Shown in pieces: positions 18,191-26,754 of a stretch of DNA of 52,858 bases. The stretch is from positions 1 through 52,858 of the forward strand of contig NZ_ALWW01000016.1 of assembly GCF_000344175.1 (NCBI RefSeq), read 5' to 3'. The translations under genes were made by a program, and so were the position numbers. The stretch comes from Listeria fleischmannii subsp. fleischmannii LU2006-1. Lineage in GTDB: Bacteria; Bacillota; Bacilli; Lactobacillales; Listeriaceae. A model generated the notes under the pieces. It was not told where the DNA came from. It did not search any database and worked only from the letters and a program-made list of their open reading frames with translations. Positions within the stretch are counted from its first letter, which is position 1, and the number at the start of each line of letters is the position of its first letter.

Positions 18191-19222
18191 ATGGTTTTTT
18201 TTAATTCTATCGATTGGAATAAAGACGGAGATTTTTTAATTCGACTTTCTGAACTCTTAAATAAAGGTTTCCCAATTGATGTTGCCATTGCGTATCTCGC
18301 TATTACTTCAAAAAACGATCAAAAGCGTTATCAAATCCTTTTAAATACCCTCAATACCGGTGAAAATTTTTCGCTAGCATTAGAAAAGGCCAGTTTCCCG
18401 ACCTTTATTACAGCACCCGTACTATACGCAAATGAACATGGGTATTTTAATGAAACGTTATATGAATGTGGCAAACTTTTAAAAAGGAAAGCTGAACAAC
18501 AAAAGGCTCTAAAAAAGACTTTCCAATATCCAGCTGTTCTTTTTTCAACAGTCATTATTGTTTTCTTTTTGTTACGCATTTTCCTATTGCCTAAATTTGC
18601 TCTGCTTTTCAAGCAATTATCTAGTAGCGAGAATAGTTCAAGCCAATTTTCCAACTTTCTACTCCAACAACTGCCTATCATTTTATTTGGGGTTATGCTT
18701 GCCTGTTTCTTATTATTTTTATTAATCTTACGTAGAAGTAAGCGCAAAGAGGCTTTGAAACGCGCTTTATTTTTTAGCAAAATCCCTCTTGTCTCTAGTT
18801 TTACCCGAATCCATTATTCTCAACTATTTGCTAGAGAGTGCGGCTACTTATTAAAAAGCGGACTATCCATTCAAGAAACTTTTCAACTTTTTATGAAAAA
18901 ACAATCCAACTCATTTTTCATGGAAATTGGAAAACATTTTACTACACGCCTAGAACTAGGTGAAACATTTACGGAAGCCTCGCAAACAATTGGTATATTG
19001 GAGCAAGAACTTGTTTATATTATCCAGCACGGTGAAAAAAACGGTACTTTATCTGATGAACTTTTGTTCTATTACGATTTTTGTCATAGTAAGATGCTCG
19101 AAAAAACGGAAAAATTATTTAGTTATATTCAACCTGCCGTTTTTCTTGTTATCGGTATTTTAATTATTTCAATTTATCTGTCGATTCTCTATCCCATGTT
19201 TTCGATGGTTAATCAAATATAA
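18191..19222 (+). CDS. comGB: competence pseudopilus membrane platform protein ComGB
   Basis: A 343-residue GspF/PilC-type inner-membrane platform protein. Two T2SSF-like repeats each hold a FxxxLxxLLxxGxPI-like helix (LSELLNKGFPIDVAI and ECGYLLKSGLSIQETF). Membrane helices occur at about residues 116-140, 160-185 and 315-340. AAAGGA lies upstream of the ATG. It follows comGA by 27 bases and is expected to work with it in pseudopilin polymerisation. Confidence 0.93.
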   Translation: MVFFNSIDWNKDGDFLIRLSELLNKGFPIDVAIAYLAITSKNDQKRYQILLNTLNTGENFSLALEKASFPTFITAPVLYANEHGYFNETLYECGKLLKRKAEQQKALKKTFQYPAVLFSTVIIVFFLLRIFLLPKFALLFKQLSSSENSSSQFSNFLLQQLPIILFGVMLACFLLFLLILRRSKRKEALKRALFFSKIPLVSSFTRIHYSQLFARECGYLLKSGLSIQETFQLFMKKQSNSFFMEIGKHFTTRLELGETFTEASQTIGILEQELVYIIQHGEKNGTLSDELLFYYDFCHSKMLEKTEKLFSYIQPAVFLVIGILIISIYLSILYPMFSMVNQI

Positions 19223-19237
19223 AGAGGAGTGTTTTTA

Positions 19238-19552
19238 ATGTTTAAAATCAATTGGAAAGATGAGCGTGCATTTACTTTAGTTGAAATGTTAATTGTTCTT
19301 TTAGTGGTTAGTGTCTTGTTACTTCTCACGATTCCAAATATCGTCAAACAAAGCAAATCCATAAATGATAAAGGATGTACCGCATTTATTTCAGTTGTCG
19401 AAAGCCAAGTACAAGCTTATCAATTAGAATTCAACCAAGTTCCTAGTTTTGCAGATTTACTTTCGAAAGGTTATTTATCTGAGGATCAAAAAAGTTGCCC
19501 AAATGGCAAAAATGTAAGAATTGACGCTTCTGGAAATGTTAGAGAAGAATAA
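19238..19552 (+). CDS. comGC: major competence pseudopilin ComGC
   Basis: A 104-residue type IV pilin-like protein, the main subunit of the DNA-uptake pseudopilus. The prepilin peptidase site is RA/FTLVEML, with alanine rather than glycine at the cleavage position, followed by a 20-residue hydrophobic helix. Two cysteines (in DKGCTAF and KSCPNG) could form the disulfide known in the family. The start is ATG at 19238, with AAAGAGGAG eight bases before it; the GTG at 19229 lies inside that site. It overlaps comGD by 17 bases. Confidence 0.93.
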   Translation: MFKINWKDERAFTLVEMLIVLLVVSVLLLLTIPNIVKQSKSINDKGCTAFISVVESQVQAYQLEFNQVPSFADLLSKGYLSEDQKSCPNGKNVRIDASGNVREE

Positions 19553-19964
19553 TAAAAATGGTTTTACATTGATTGAAATGCTACTAGTCCTAATGATAAG
19601 TAGCATAACCATTCAATTATCCATCACTCCTATGCACCAGCTAATCAGTAAAATTTCTGAAAAAGAAATGATTGAGCAAATTAAAGCAGATATCTATTTA
19701 GCTCAAACTATTGCGATTACAAGTAAAAAACGTACAGAAATCATTTTCAAAGAAGACGAGTTTCAAGTTATCATCGATGGAAATGTTCATTATACGGAAA
19801 CTTATCCTCCATCGATGAAGATTGTTCAAGTTGAAAAGTTTCAATTTTTGCCAGAATCCGGCCACATTAATCGATTCACAACGGTTTTTTTGAATGGAGG
19901 CGCGCAAAACTACAAATGGATTTTCCAAATTGGGAAAGGACGTTTTAGAGTTGAAGAAACCTAA
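19536..19964 (+). CDS. comGD: minor competence pseudopilin ComGD
   Basis: A 142-residue pseudopilin. A short basic leader ends in NG, and the prepilin motif is FTLIEMLLVLMISS followed by a hydrophobic helix. The remainder resembles the GspH-type globular domain. The start is probably ATG at 19536 (MLEKNNKNG), inside the end of comGC. A longer reading from TTG at 19521 has no ribosome site. Overlap with both neighbours indicates tight coupling in the operon. Confidence 0.88.
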   Translation: MLEKNNKNGFTLIEMLLVLMISSITIQLSITPMHQLISKISEKEMIEQIKADIYLAQTIAITSKKRTEIIFKEDEFQVIIDGNVHYTETYPPSMKIVQVEKFQFLPESGHINRFTTVFLNGGAQNYKWIFQIGKGRFRVEET

Positions 19965-20235
19965 TGGATTTACTTTACTTGAAAGTGTTTTTTCGCTTAG
20001 CTTATTACTCCTAGTCACTGTATTTATGGCCCCACTCATCTTATCCATGTTAAAGCAACTAGATGCCGAAAGAGATCTAACTACACTCTACCAACATTTA
20101 GCAGATCAAGTAGATTTTCACGATACTCTCCCTTTTAAAAAAGAAATAAATGGCTATTTTATCGAACAAATAAATGAGGAGGAAATTTGTGGCTGGTCTA
20201 GAAAAAACAAAAAATGTATCACCCTGCCTAAATAA
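19951..20235 (+). CDS. comGE: minor competence pseudopilin ComGE
   Basis: A 94-residue pseudopilin with the prepilin site PNG/FTLLES and a hydrophobic helix. The start is TTG at 19951, 14 bases inside comGD and after AAAGGA, because the processing site must follow a short basic leader (LKKPNG). A longer ATG reading from 19894 would place 25 residues before the cleavage site, which is atypical. Two C-terminal cysteines (EEICGW and KKCITL) are present. Confidence 0.85.
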   Translation: MKKPNGFTLLESVFSLSLLLLVTVFMAPLILSMLKQLDAERDLTTLYQHLADQVDFHDTLPFKKEINGYFIEQINEEEICGWSRKNKKCITLPK

Positions 20236-20641
20236 AAATGGATTTACCTTGTTAGAATCTATCCTTTCTTTAGTCGTGACCATCATTATTTTTTCATTGG
20301 TCCCCTTCTTATTACAAACTGAAAAAAGGATCATTGAGGCAACAAATATTACACATAGTAGCGAATGGCATATCTTTTTAAAACAATTACGCCAAGAAAT
20401 CGGAAATAATGAACTTGCTATTCGTACGGAAAACAAATTTTGTACGCTCTCAGAAAAAGAAGTATGTTTTGAATTTTATAAAGATGTGGTTCGTAAACAA
20501 GTGGATGGGAAAGGGCATGAGCCACTTTTAACCAATATCGGTAAATTTTCTTTTTCTATTCATCAAACTTCTCTGTTAATCAATGCTGAAACTATTTCAA
20601 ATAAAAAATTCTCAACACATATATATATTGAGCGGGAGTGA
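20189..20641 (+). CDS. comGF: minor competence pseudopilin ComGF
   Basis: A 150-residue pseudopilin. The processing site is KNG/FTLLESILSL followed by a hydrophobic helix, then the ComGF-type globular domain with SSEWHIFLKQLRQEI and two cysteines (KFCTL and EVCFEF). The start chosen is GTG at 20189, because GAGGAGGAAATTT stands directly before it; the upstream ATG at 20174 is upstream of that site. It overlaps comGE by 47 bases. Confidence 0.85.
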   Translation: MAGLEKTKNVSPCLNKNGFTLLESILSLVVTIIIFSLVPFLLQTEKRIIEATNITHSSEWHIFLKQLRQEIGNNELAIRTENKFCTLSEKEVCFEFYKDVVRKQVDGKGHEPLLTNIGKFSFSIHQTSLLINAETISNKKFSTHIYIERE

Positions 20642-20813
20642 GGCTATTATAAAAAATGGTTTTTCTTTACCTATTACGTTATTTATTCTTTTTATTACAC
20701 TACTCATACTAACAAGTATGGTTACACTTTTTAGCCGTCAAATGGAATTTGAGCATCGCTGGCAAATGGATTACAAGCAGCAAATACAAATTTCTAATAA
20801 AAATACACGCTAA
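20629..20813 (+). CDS. comGG: ComGG-like competence protein, short
   Basis: The last frame of the com operon encodes about 60 residues: a short leader, NGFSLPITLFILFITLLIL, a hydrophobic helix, and a charged tail. The pseudopilin-like start of ComGG is recognisable, but the B. subtilis protein is about twice as long. The start is unclear: TTG at 20629 has no ribosome site, while GAGTGAGG suits an ATT or ATA codon near 20645. The stop codon lies within the left arm of the 16-bp terminator, so the coding sequence cannot extend further. It may be naturally short or C-terminally eroded. Confidence 0.65.
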
Positions 20814-20843
20814 ATCAAATAATGCTCATTTGATTTAGCGTGT
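20805..20843. terminator. terminator between comGG and the YqgU-like gene
   Basis: A perfect 16-bp inverted repeat (20805-20820 and 20828-20843) with a 7-base loop lies between convergent genes. The minus strand continues with GTATTTTTATT, so it is a good terminator for the lipoprotein gene and at least a hairpin for the com operon. Confidence 0.85.
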
Positions 20844-20845
20844 CA

Positions 20846-21943
20846 TTAGTAAATTCGTTCTGATGAGGACACTAGATTAGAAATTTGGCCATCTTTAACT
20901 GATATAAGTTGCTCGAATTGATAACCATACAAGAGTTTCTTACCATCTGGCGAGCTAACAATTGGTTTATTGTCCATAAGATCCATAATTACATCTCGAG
21001 TTTTATTTTTAGGGTTCACCATAACAAGACGATATTCATTCCCGTTTGGACTTACCTTTTTACTTTCATAGGGTTCGAAAGTTAGAAATATTTTATCAGT
21101 AAAATTAACATCAAAATAAGGAATAAAGGTTCCTAATTCATCATACTCTCTTGGCATTTGATATTTATATATCGTTTGAAATCCTATAGTACGAAAATCG
21201 TATGTTACTTCTTTCGAATTTGCTGACCTTTCAGTTGTTAATAAAACATTATGACTAACAGCAAATTGTAAAATATTAGCTACAATAAGACTTTCCGGTT
21301 CTTGGTCTCTAGAGTCTTCCAGATAAAGGTTTCCAAGTTCATTTTGCAAATCTTTGTGATTCACTACATATAAATTATCACTATACCAACTAACAAATGG
21401 TGACGTTGTAGAAATTTTTTTAAGTTCATTCGTTTCAGTATCAATAAGATGGGCCGAATAAGCAAAATTTTGATCGAATATAATCATCATAATTTTATTT
21501 ACAGACTCCGGGTTCCAGTAAAAATTAGCCGACATCGGTTCCATATCTTTACTCATGACCATTGAACCATCACTGGATTGATAAACCGACAAATTAACTT
21601 TGTCATCATTTTGAATCGCATAAACGAGAAACTGTGTAGAATCTGGACTAAGTTGTACGTCAGAAATTAAACTATTCATAGTAAGTATAGATTTTTCTTT
21701 TCCAGAAAAAATATTATATTTTATGAAAACTGTGCTTTTTCCTTTTTTAGCCTGAATCAAAACACTGTCATTTGTGAGCCAACCTACTACTCTAACAAAT
21801 TTTTGTTTACTTGTCGGAAAAGGCTTTACAACTTCACTTTCTTCCTTCTTTACAACCGTTTGATTCGCTGTAGAGCACCCAAATGAAATAGATGTTAGTG
21901 TTAAAATAAAAATGGCTACAATGAATAATTGTCTTCTTTTCAT
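20846..21943 (-). CDS. YqgU-like beta-propeller lipoprotein
   Basis: A 365-residue predicted lipoprotein. An N-terminal MKRR is followed by a hydrophobic stretch ending in ISFGCSTANQ, with Cys23 as the probable lipidated residue. The mature part has recurring beta-propeller-like strands, for example LSPDSTQFLVYAIQNDD and SSPDGKKLLYGYQFE, similar to TolB-type or YqgU propellers. It would sit on the outer face of the membrane. Position beside glcK, yqgQ and gluP matches yqgU-type genes in Bacillales. Function is unknown. Confidence 0.8.
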   Translation of the reverse strand: MKRRQLFIVAIFILTLTSISFGCSTANQTVVKKEESEVVKPFPTSKQKFVRVVGWLTNDSVLIQAKKGKSTVFIKYNIFSGKEKSILTMNSLISDVQLSPDSTQFLVYAIQNDDKVNLSVYQSSDGSMVMSKDMEPMSANFYWNPESVNKIMMIIFDQNFAYSAHLIDTETNELKKISTTSPFVSWYSDNLYVVNHKDLQNELGNLYLEDSRDQEPESLIVANILQFAVSHNVLLTTERSANSKEVTYDFRTIGFQTIYKYQMPREYDELGTFIPYFDVNFTDKIFLTFEPYESKKVSPNGNEYRLVMVNPKNKTRDVIMDLMDNKPIVSSPDGKKLLYGYQFEQLISVKDGQISNLVSSSERIY

Positions 21944-22026
21944 CTCGAGCCTCCAATCTGTTTATCTATCCTTAAAAATACCCTTTTTAGAATAAGCTAA
22001 AACTAGATTAGATGCTACTTTTATAT

Positions 22027-23001
22027 TTATTCTTCTTCGTCCGTAGGGAGTGCTAACCAAGCTGCTCCTATAACACCTGCATCATTTCCTTTTGTTGCAA
22101 TTGAAATGGCTGTGGATTCACGAACTGCAGGAAATACCATTGTCTCAAAATAATTTGTAACTGGCGTTAAAAGTGCATCACCTGCTGCTGAAACTCCGCC
22201 ACCAATGATAATTTTCTCTGGATTTAGCATGTTACCAATATGGCTTAGTGCTAATGCAAGATAGAATGAAATTTTGTCTACAACTAATTTAGCTAACGCA
22301 TCTTCTTCTCTTTCCAAATCAAATACTAATTTAGCAGTTATTTCTTCCTTATTTTTTATGGCATCTAATAGCTTAGAATCACCGTTAAATTCTTTTGCTA
22401 AGTCTTTCGCTACTCGAACAATACCAGTAGCTGAAGCAATGGTTTCGAGACAACCTTTTTTACCACATGTACAGTCGTAGCCGTCTTTAGGTTCCACTGT
22501 TACATGCCCTATTTCACCAGCTGCACCTTTTACGCCATGTAAAATTTTTCCTTCTGCAAAAATACCGCCGCCTACACCTGTACCTAGTGTGACAAAGACA
22601 ACATTTGCTCCACCTTCACCAGCGCCTTTCCAGCGTTCTCCTAAAGCAGCGACATTGGCATCATTATCTAAATAAACTTTTAATCCTGTTATTCGGCTCA
22701 GGTCTTCTGATACATTCTGTTCATCCACCCAGTTTAAATTATAAGCACCCTTTACAGTGCCCTTTTCATAGTTGACTGCACCGGGAGTCCCCATACCGAT
22801 TCCGTAAAATTCATTGTTATCAATTTGGAGGTCTGTTAATTTTTGATTTAAACTGTCGCCAATATCACGAACTATTTTTGAACCATTATCTTCAATGTTT
22901 GTTTTGATTGTCCATTTTTCAGCGATCTCGCCATCCTTCGTCAAAATCGCGATTTTTGCAGTTGTTCCACCTAAATCAATACCAATTAACTTTTTGTCCA
23001 T
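22027..23001 (-). CDS. glcK: ROK-family glucokinase
   Basis: A 324-residue cytosolic kinase phosphorylating glucose to glucose-6-phosphate. The N-terminal phosphate motif is GIDLGGTTAKIAIL. The sugar-binding region includes LDNDANVAALGER and the ATP-binding LGTGVGGGIF. The zinc-binding ROK cluster CTCGKKGCLE and the preceding GEIGH are intact, which separates it from decayed ROK repressors. No helix-turn-helix is present. It is downstream of yqgQ and gluP in an operon conserved in Bacillus. Confidence 0.95.
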   Translation of the reverse strand: MDKKLIGIDLGGTTAKIAILTKDGEIAEKWTIKTNIEDNGSKIVRDIGDSLNQKLTDLQIDNNEFYGIGMGTPGAVNYEKGTVKGAYNLNWVDEQNVSEDLSRITGLKVYLDNDANVAALGERWKGAGEGGANVVFVTLGTGVGGGIFAEGKILHGVKGAAGEIGHVTVEPKDGYDCTCGKKGCLETIASATGIVRVAKDLAKEFNGDSKLLDAIKNKEEITAKLVFDLEREEDALAKLVVDKISFYLALALSHIGNMLNPEKIIIGGGVSAAGDALLTPVTNYFETMVFPAVRESTAISIATKGNDAGVIGAAWLALPTDEEE

Positions 23002-23024
23002 GTTCCTTAGTCTCCTTTTATTTA

Positions 23025-23225
23025 CTATTTTTTTTTCTGTTCTTTTATTAATTCTTGCTTTAAAATCCCTCTTGCTACAGCATAAATATCTCTATCAAGA
23101 ATTTGATGTTTAAATAGTTCTGTTAATTCATGCTCCATCATTTCAATATCATATTCTCGCTTTCCTAAATAGATAATAATACCGTATTTTTTTAATAATT
23201 GGGCTACATCATAAACAGATTTCAT
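23025..23225 (-). CDS. yqgQ: YqgQ family small protein (DUF910)
   Basis: A 66-residue cytosolic helical protein. The sequence MKSVYDVAQLLKKYGIIIYLG then REYDIEMMEHELTELF is the recognisable YqgQ pattern. It overlaps the gluP stop by four bases and precedes glcK, the same arrangement as in B. subtilis. The family has known three-helix structures but no assigned function. Confidence 0.9.
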   Translation of the reverse strand: MKSVYDVAQLLKKYGIIIYLGKREYDIEMMEHELTELFKHQILDRDIYAVARGILKQELIKEQKKK

Positions 23226-24773
23226 AGCGCTCCCTCTAACTGATTTGAATTTTTTAGTTGATTATAGAAATCTAAAAAGAGTTTGTCATCGGATAAGTCT
23301 TTTGCTTGTTCCGCTTCTTTTAATGCATTATCATGGTCCCCTTTTCGTAAATACGTCAGAGCTAAAATATAATGCGCTTGTGGAATGTCTGGATTTAGAA
23401 AAATCGCCTCTTTAGCCGCTGCTTCTGCACGATTATATTGTTTATTTTGCAAGGCATCACTTGCTATAAGCGTATACGTGTATTCATCTGCACTGTTTGT
23501 TTTTAATAAATAGGTAACAATTTTATTGGCTTCTTTGGTATTATCCTTTTGAAAATAGGATTGTGCAATACTATTTGATAACGCAGGATTTTGAACTTCA
23601 CCGGCCCGATTATATCCCATGATTAAAAATAAGACTGTTAAAAATATAAATCCTACTCCGTAAAAAACACGTCGCCAGTGAAAATACTGTAAGGGTAAAG
23701 AAAGGGCTCCTGCTATGAAAAAGCCACCTACTAAACCGCCTACATGTCCTGCTAAATCAATACCAACTGCAAAAATATCAATGATTAAGTTAATAACAAC
23801 TAAGGCCGCAATACTAGAACCGATAGTTTTAGCATATAAATGAGGTTTTAAAACAACTAGATACAGCAGTGCTCCAAATAGGGCAAAAACAGCAGTACTC
23901 GAGCCAACAGCTACATTTGTATTCAGTGCAAAACTCGCAATATTTCCTGCAATTCCCCCTACCAAAAGAATAACTATGTAGCGCCACCTACCGTAAATCT
24001 TTTCAGCCCACGGACCCACAATATATATCATTAAACAGTTAGCTGCAATGTGCATAAGGCCAGTATGGAGAAAAATAGGTGAGATAAAGCGCCACCATTC
24101 GCCTTGATAAATAAGGGGATTAAACTTGGCCCCGTACTCTACAAGCGTGAAAGTATGAAGAGACATATCTTTAAAGAACACCCATAGAAAATAAGCGATT
24201 TGCATGGCAATAAAAGTATAAGTGATATAAGGCTTTTCTTTTCTCGCGTTTTGCTGCTCTTCTGTTACTTTTTTTGTGATATAGTTAATAACTGTTTGTC
24301 GTTCCTCAGCTACTCTTTCTTCGGTTATTTCGCCTGTTATGTTAAATGTCCCTTGTGGTATATTTAATTGTTTCTCTAAGTCTTCTAATTTTTGCTCCGC
24401 ATGTTCTGTTGCAATTAAAAAGTTTTGAAGCGTTATTTTTTTCATTTTTTCCCGTCAATCTTTCTTCAAAAACAGGTTTTTCCCCCACAGGTTCAAAAGG
24501 GCTAATATAAATGTTAACGAGCGATAGTTTTAGCCTACCCATTTGTTTGCGAAGATTTTCAGCCACATTAAAAACGTGGGTCACATCTCGCTCCACTACA
24601 CTTGCCCACCCTAATTCACGCATTTGAATGCGAATAACAGGCCGGTCTTTTTTATTCGGATTGTCTAGCCATAATTCTTGCTTTTCTTCGTGTAAATGAA
24701 TAAGACGATAGTTTTCTTGCCCTAAAAAATAGTTCGTTAACAGCCAGAAAACATAATTATCTTGGAGGCTCAA
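23222..24773 (-). CDS. gluP: rhomboid intramembrane serine protease GluP/YqgP (frameshift in this sequence)
   Basis: A rhomboid protease of about 516 residues once one base is removed in one of two adjacent T-runs (24436-24442 or 24445-24450, plus strand). The N-terminal cytosolic domain (about 105 residues) is in one frame and the rhomboid domain in the other. The rhomboid part shows IFLHTGLMHIAANCLMIYIVG, the catalytic serine in GSSTAVFALFG and the catalytic histidine in GHVGGLVGGF, over about seven helices, then two or three TPR repeats. The start chosen is TTG at 24773, after AGGGA. In B. subtilis YqgP acts in membrane-protein quality control with FtsH. Confidence 0.88.
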
Positions 24774-24822
24774 AAAATTCCCTGCTTTCTCTCTAAAATT
24801 ACAGATTACATTTACTACTATA

Positions 24823-24865
24823 CGCAAAAAAACAGGCCTTGTAAACAATCAAACCTGTTTTTGCG
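24823..24865 (-). terminator. terminator after fthC
   Basis: Inverted arms CGCAAAAA...ACAGG and CCTGTTTTTGCG surround a loop of about 17 bases, with a minus-strand T-run, directly downstream of fthC. It separates fthC from the gluP-yqgQ-glcK group. Confidence 0.75.
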
Positions 24866-24870
24866 TTATC

Positions 24871-25410
24871 TTAATCCACTAAAATTTTATCTACTGGAAT
24901 ATCATGCTTTTCATGCTCTAAATGATTGGATAGCTGTTCATTAAAGCAAAGTGAAATGGTCTTATTAGGATATGTCTCTAGATACCGATCATAAAAACCA
25001 CCGCCAAATCCAATTCTATAGCCAGAATCATTGTAAACAACACCTGGAACTATTAATAAATCAATTTCATCTTTTGGTATTAACTTCGCATCTTCCTTAG
25101 GTTCTTTTAAGCCTAGTTTTTTCTTAGCGAGCAAATCCCCTTCTTTATATTGTCGAAATTGCATGCTTCGCTCTGGATAAATGGTTTCTGGAATCGCTAC
25201 GATTTTTTGATCCATAAAAGCTTTTTCAATTATAAAAGCGGTGTCGACTTCCGGAAATCTTGACATTGTAACACCGATAACTGCTGCTTCTTGCCATTCT
25301 TTCTTTTTAAAAAGTTGATTAGAAAGCGCAATAGAACGACGTTTATGCTCTTTTTTATCCATCTGATTGAGTAGAGAAAGGGTTTTCTCACGTAATTCTT
25401 TTTTATTCAT
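24871..25410 (-). CDS. fthC: 5-formyltetrahydrofolate cyclo-ligase
   Basis: A 179-residue enzyme that uses ATP to convert 5-formyl- to 5,10-methenyl-tetrahydrofolate, recovering folate trapped as the storage form. The family signature RIGFGGGFYDRYLE is present, as are the basic N-terminal helix MNKKELREK and DLLIVPGVVYN. The start is ATG at 25410; AGGAGG is about 13 bases away, rather far, so initiation may be weak. The upstream in-frame reading from 25446 overlaps the ribosome site and the rpmG terminator. Confidence 0.93.
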   Translation of the reverse strand: MNKKELREKTLSLLNQMDKKEHKRRSIALSNQLFKKKEWQEAAVIGVTMSRFPEVDTAFIIEKAFMDQKIVAIPETIYPERSMQFRQYKEGDLLAKKKLGLKEPKEDAKLIPKDEIDLLIVPGVVYNDSGYRIGFGGGFYDRYLETYPNKTISLCFNEQLSNHLEHEKHDIPVDKILVD

Positions 25411-25433
25411 AAGCTCAGGAAAACCTCCTTTTA

Positions 25434-25467
25434 AATAAAAAAGCAACAGGGGAAATCCTGCTGCTTA
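25434..25467 (-). terminator. terminator of rpmG
   Basis: AAGCAGCAGG and CCTGTTGCTT (minus strand) with a 6-base loop, then TTTTTTATTT. It begins at the rpmG stop codon. Confidence 0.88.
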
Positions 25468-25614
25468 CTTTGTTTCGCGGTGTAAAGTTACACGACGCAA
25501 TCTTGGACAATATTTTTTTAGTTCAATACGTTCAGGATTTTCACGTTTATTTTTAGTCGTAATATAGTTACGATCGCCGCACTCCGTGCATTCTAAAGTA
25601 ATGTTTACGCGCAT
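25465..25614 (-). CDS. rpmG: 50S ribosomal protein L33 (RpmGA type)
   Basis: A 49-residue ribosomal protein. Minus-strand translation gives [20 protein letters not shown], then [18 protein letters not shown] and ends VTLHRETK. The CTEC pair and a third cysteine in KKYCP are present; the fourth zinc-ligand position is arginine, as I recall for B. subtilis RpmGA. GGAGGG lies just upstream of the ATG. It has its own promoter and terminator, so it is monocistronic. Confidence 0.95.
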   Translation of the reverse strand: MRVNITLECTECGDRNYITTKNKRENPERIELKKYCPRLRRVTLHRETK

Positions 25615-25661
25615 TGTTTTCCCTCCAACTCTATCAGAAAAATTATTTATAGACCTGTATT

Positions 25662-25690
25662 ATAATATCATTTTTACGCTACTTCTGCAA
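25662..25690 (-). promoter_or_regulatory. promoter of rpmG
   Basis: Minus-strand TTGCAG (25690-25685) and TATTAT (25667-25662) with 17-base spacing, about 48 bases upstream of the ATG. An alternative TATAAT is shifted by three bases. Confidence 0.6.
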
Positions 25691-25806
25691 GGTTCCATAT
25701 GATTTTCTTTTTATTTTCTTTACAAATTATAAAAGGCATGGTCTTTTAAGATGGTTTATGTTATAAATAAAGGTAGAGTTTTAGTGAAAAGAGGTGTTAC
25801 TACATA

Positions 25807-26205
25807 ATGACCACAGTAATTATTATTCTCCTAGCTGTTGCCATTATTCTCTTCGTTGTTTCGTTTATAAAGAAAGGCGATAGCGAACAGACGGAAAGTG
25901 AATTTGAAGAAGTTGCATCACAGCTCATGCATGAGAACTATGAGCTCAAAAAACGTGTTTCCGCGCTTGAAAAAGCTATCCATTCGACTGAAACTGGTGA
26001 AGCAATTGAAGTAATAACAGAAGAAACGACGGAGGAAAAAGATGAGGAGACCTCTTCGACTCCAAGTCCTAAAATGCAATCTTTATTAAAGAAACAAGTT
26101 ATTACTCTTTATACATCTGGAATTGCAACCGATGAAATTGTCGAACAGTCTTCCCTTCCAAAAGAGGAAGTTGAACAAATTATAGAAGAATATTTGGAAC
26201 ACTGA
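25807..26205 (+). CDS. membrane-anchored coiled-coil protein of unknown function
   Basis: A 132-residue protein. An N-terminal membrane helix (about residues 4-21) is followed by a heptad-rich segment (SQLMHENYELKKRVSALEKAI), an acidic Glu/Thr linker, and a C-terminal helical region KKQVITLYTSGIATDEIVEQSSLP resembling a helix-turn-helix or SwrB/DUF6115-like domain. I cannot assign a function. Gene order matches a hypothetical gene near rpmG and pnp in L. monocytogenes. GAGGTG lies about 12 bases before the ATG. Confidence 0.75.
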   Translation: MTTVIIILLAVAIILFVVSFIKKGDSEQTESEFEEVASQLMHENYELKKRVSALEKAIHSTETGEAIEVITEETTEEKDEETSSTPSPKMQSLLKKQVITLYTSGIATDEIVEQSSLPKEEVEQIIEEYLEH

Positions 26206-26234
26206 TTCCAATTAGCAAGAAAGGAGTATCTCAT

Positions 26235-26714
26235 TTGAAAAATAATCTACGTATGGTTGCTCTTGGCTTACTCATTTCTGCTGCTGTACTTTTCGTTTTT
26301 TCACAGTTCTTCTCGCCCGACACTGATGCAGCGACAACAAAAGAAAAGACAACTACAACACAAGAAGCAGGAAACAGCACAACTTGGAAGCAAAAATATG
26401 AAAAACTTTTAGCTAAACAAGAACTTGAAAAAAACGAAGCTGCTGAGAAAGAACGTCAAGATGCTACTGCAAAAGCGGATGCTGAAAAGAAAAAAAATGA
26501 AGTTAAGAAATATACACTTGTCATTCAAAAAGGTGACCCTACTTCTAAAGTGAGTCAGAATTTGCAAGAAAATGGAATTATCCCTGTTGCAAAAAACTTT
26601 GATAATTATTTAAAACAAAATGATTATGAAAAATATATTCGCGATGGTAAGTATGAGTTAACTAACAAAATGACATTTGAACAAATTGCTAAAAAATTAA
26701 GTCACCAAAACTAA
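26235..26714 (+). CDS. membrane-anchored protein with MltG/YceG-like small domain
   Basis: A 159-residue protein starting at TTG 26235 after AAAGGAG. One N-terminal membrane helix (about residues 7-24) is followed by a Thr-rich then Lys/Glu/Ala coiled-coil stretch and a C-terminal extracytoplasmic domain VIQKGDPTSKVSQNLQENGII...YELTNKMTFEQIAKKLS. That pattern resembles the LysM-like subdomain before the catalytic region of MltG (YceG/YrrL) transglycosylases. The catalytic domain is absent, so it is not itself expected to cut peptidoglycan; it may bind it. Co-transcribed with the preceding gene. Confidence 0.75.
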   Translation: MKNNLRMVALGLLISAAVLFVFSQFFSPDTDAATTKEKTTTTQEAGNSTTWKQKYEKLLAKQELEKNEAAEKERQDATAKADAEKKKNEVKKYTLVIQKGDPTSKVSQNLQENGIIPVAKNFDNYLKQNDYEKYIRDGKYELTNKMTFEQIAKKLSHQN

Positions 26715-26720
26715 AGAAGA

Positions 26721-26749
26721 GAAGCACTTCTACAAGTGCTTCTTTTTTA
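26721..26749 (+). terminator. terminator of the two-gene plus-strand operon
   Basis: GAAGCACTT and AAGTGCTTC with a 4-base loop, then T6. Classic intrinsic terminator seven bases after the stop codon. Confidence 0.93.
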
Positions 26750-26754
26750 TACAA

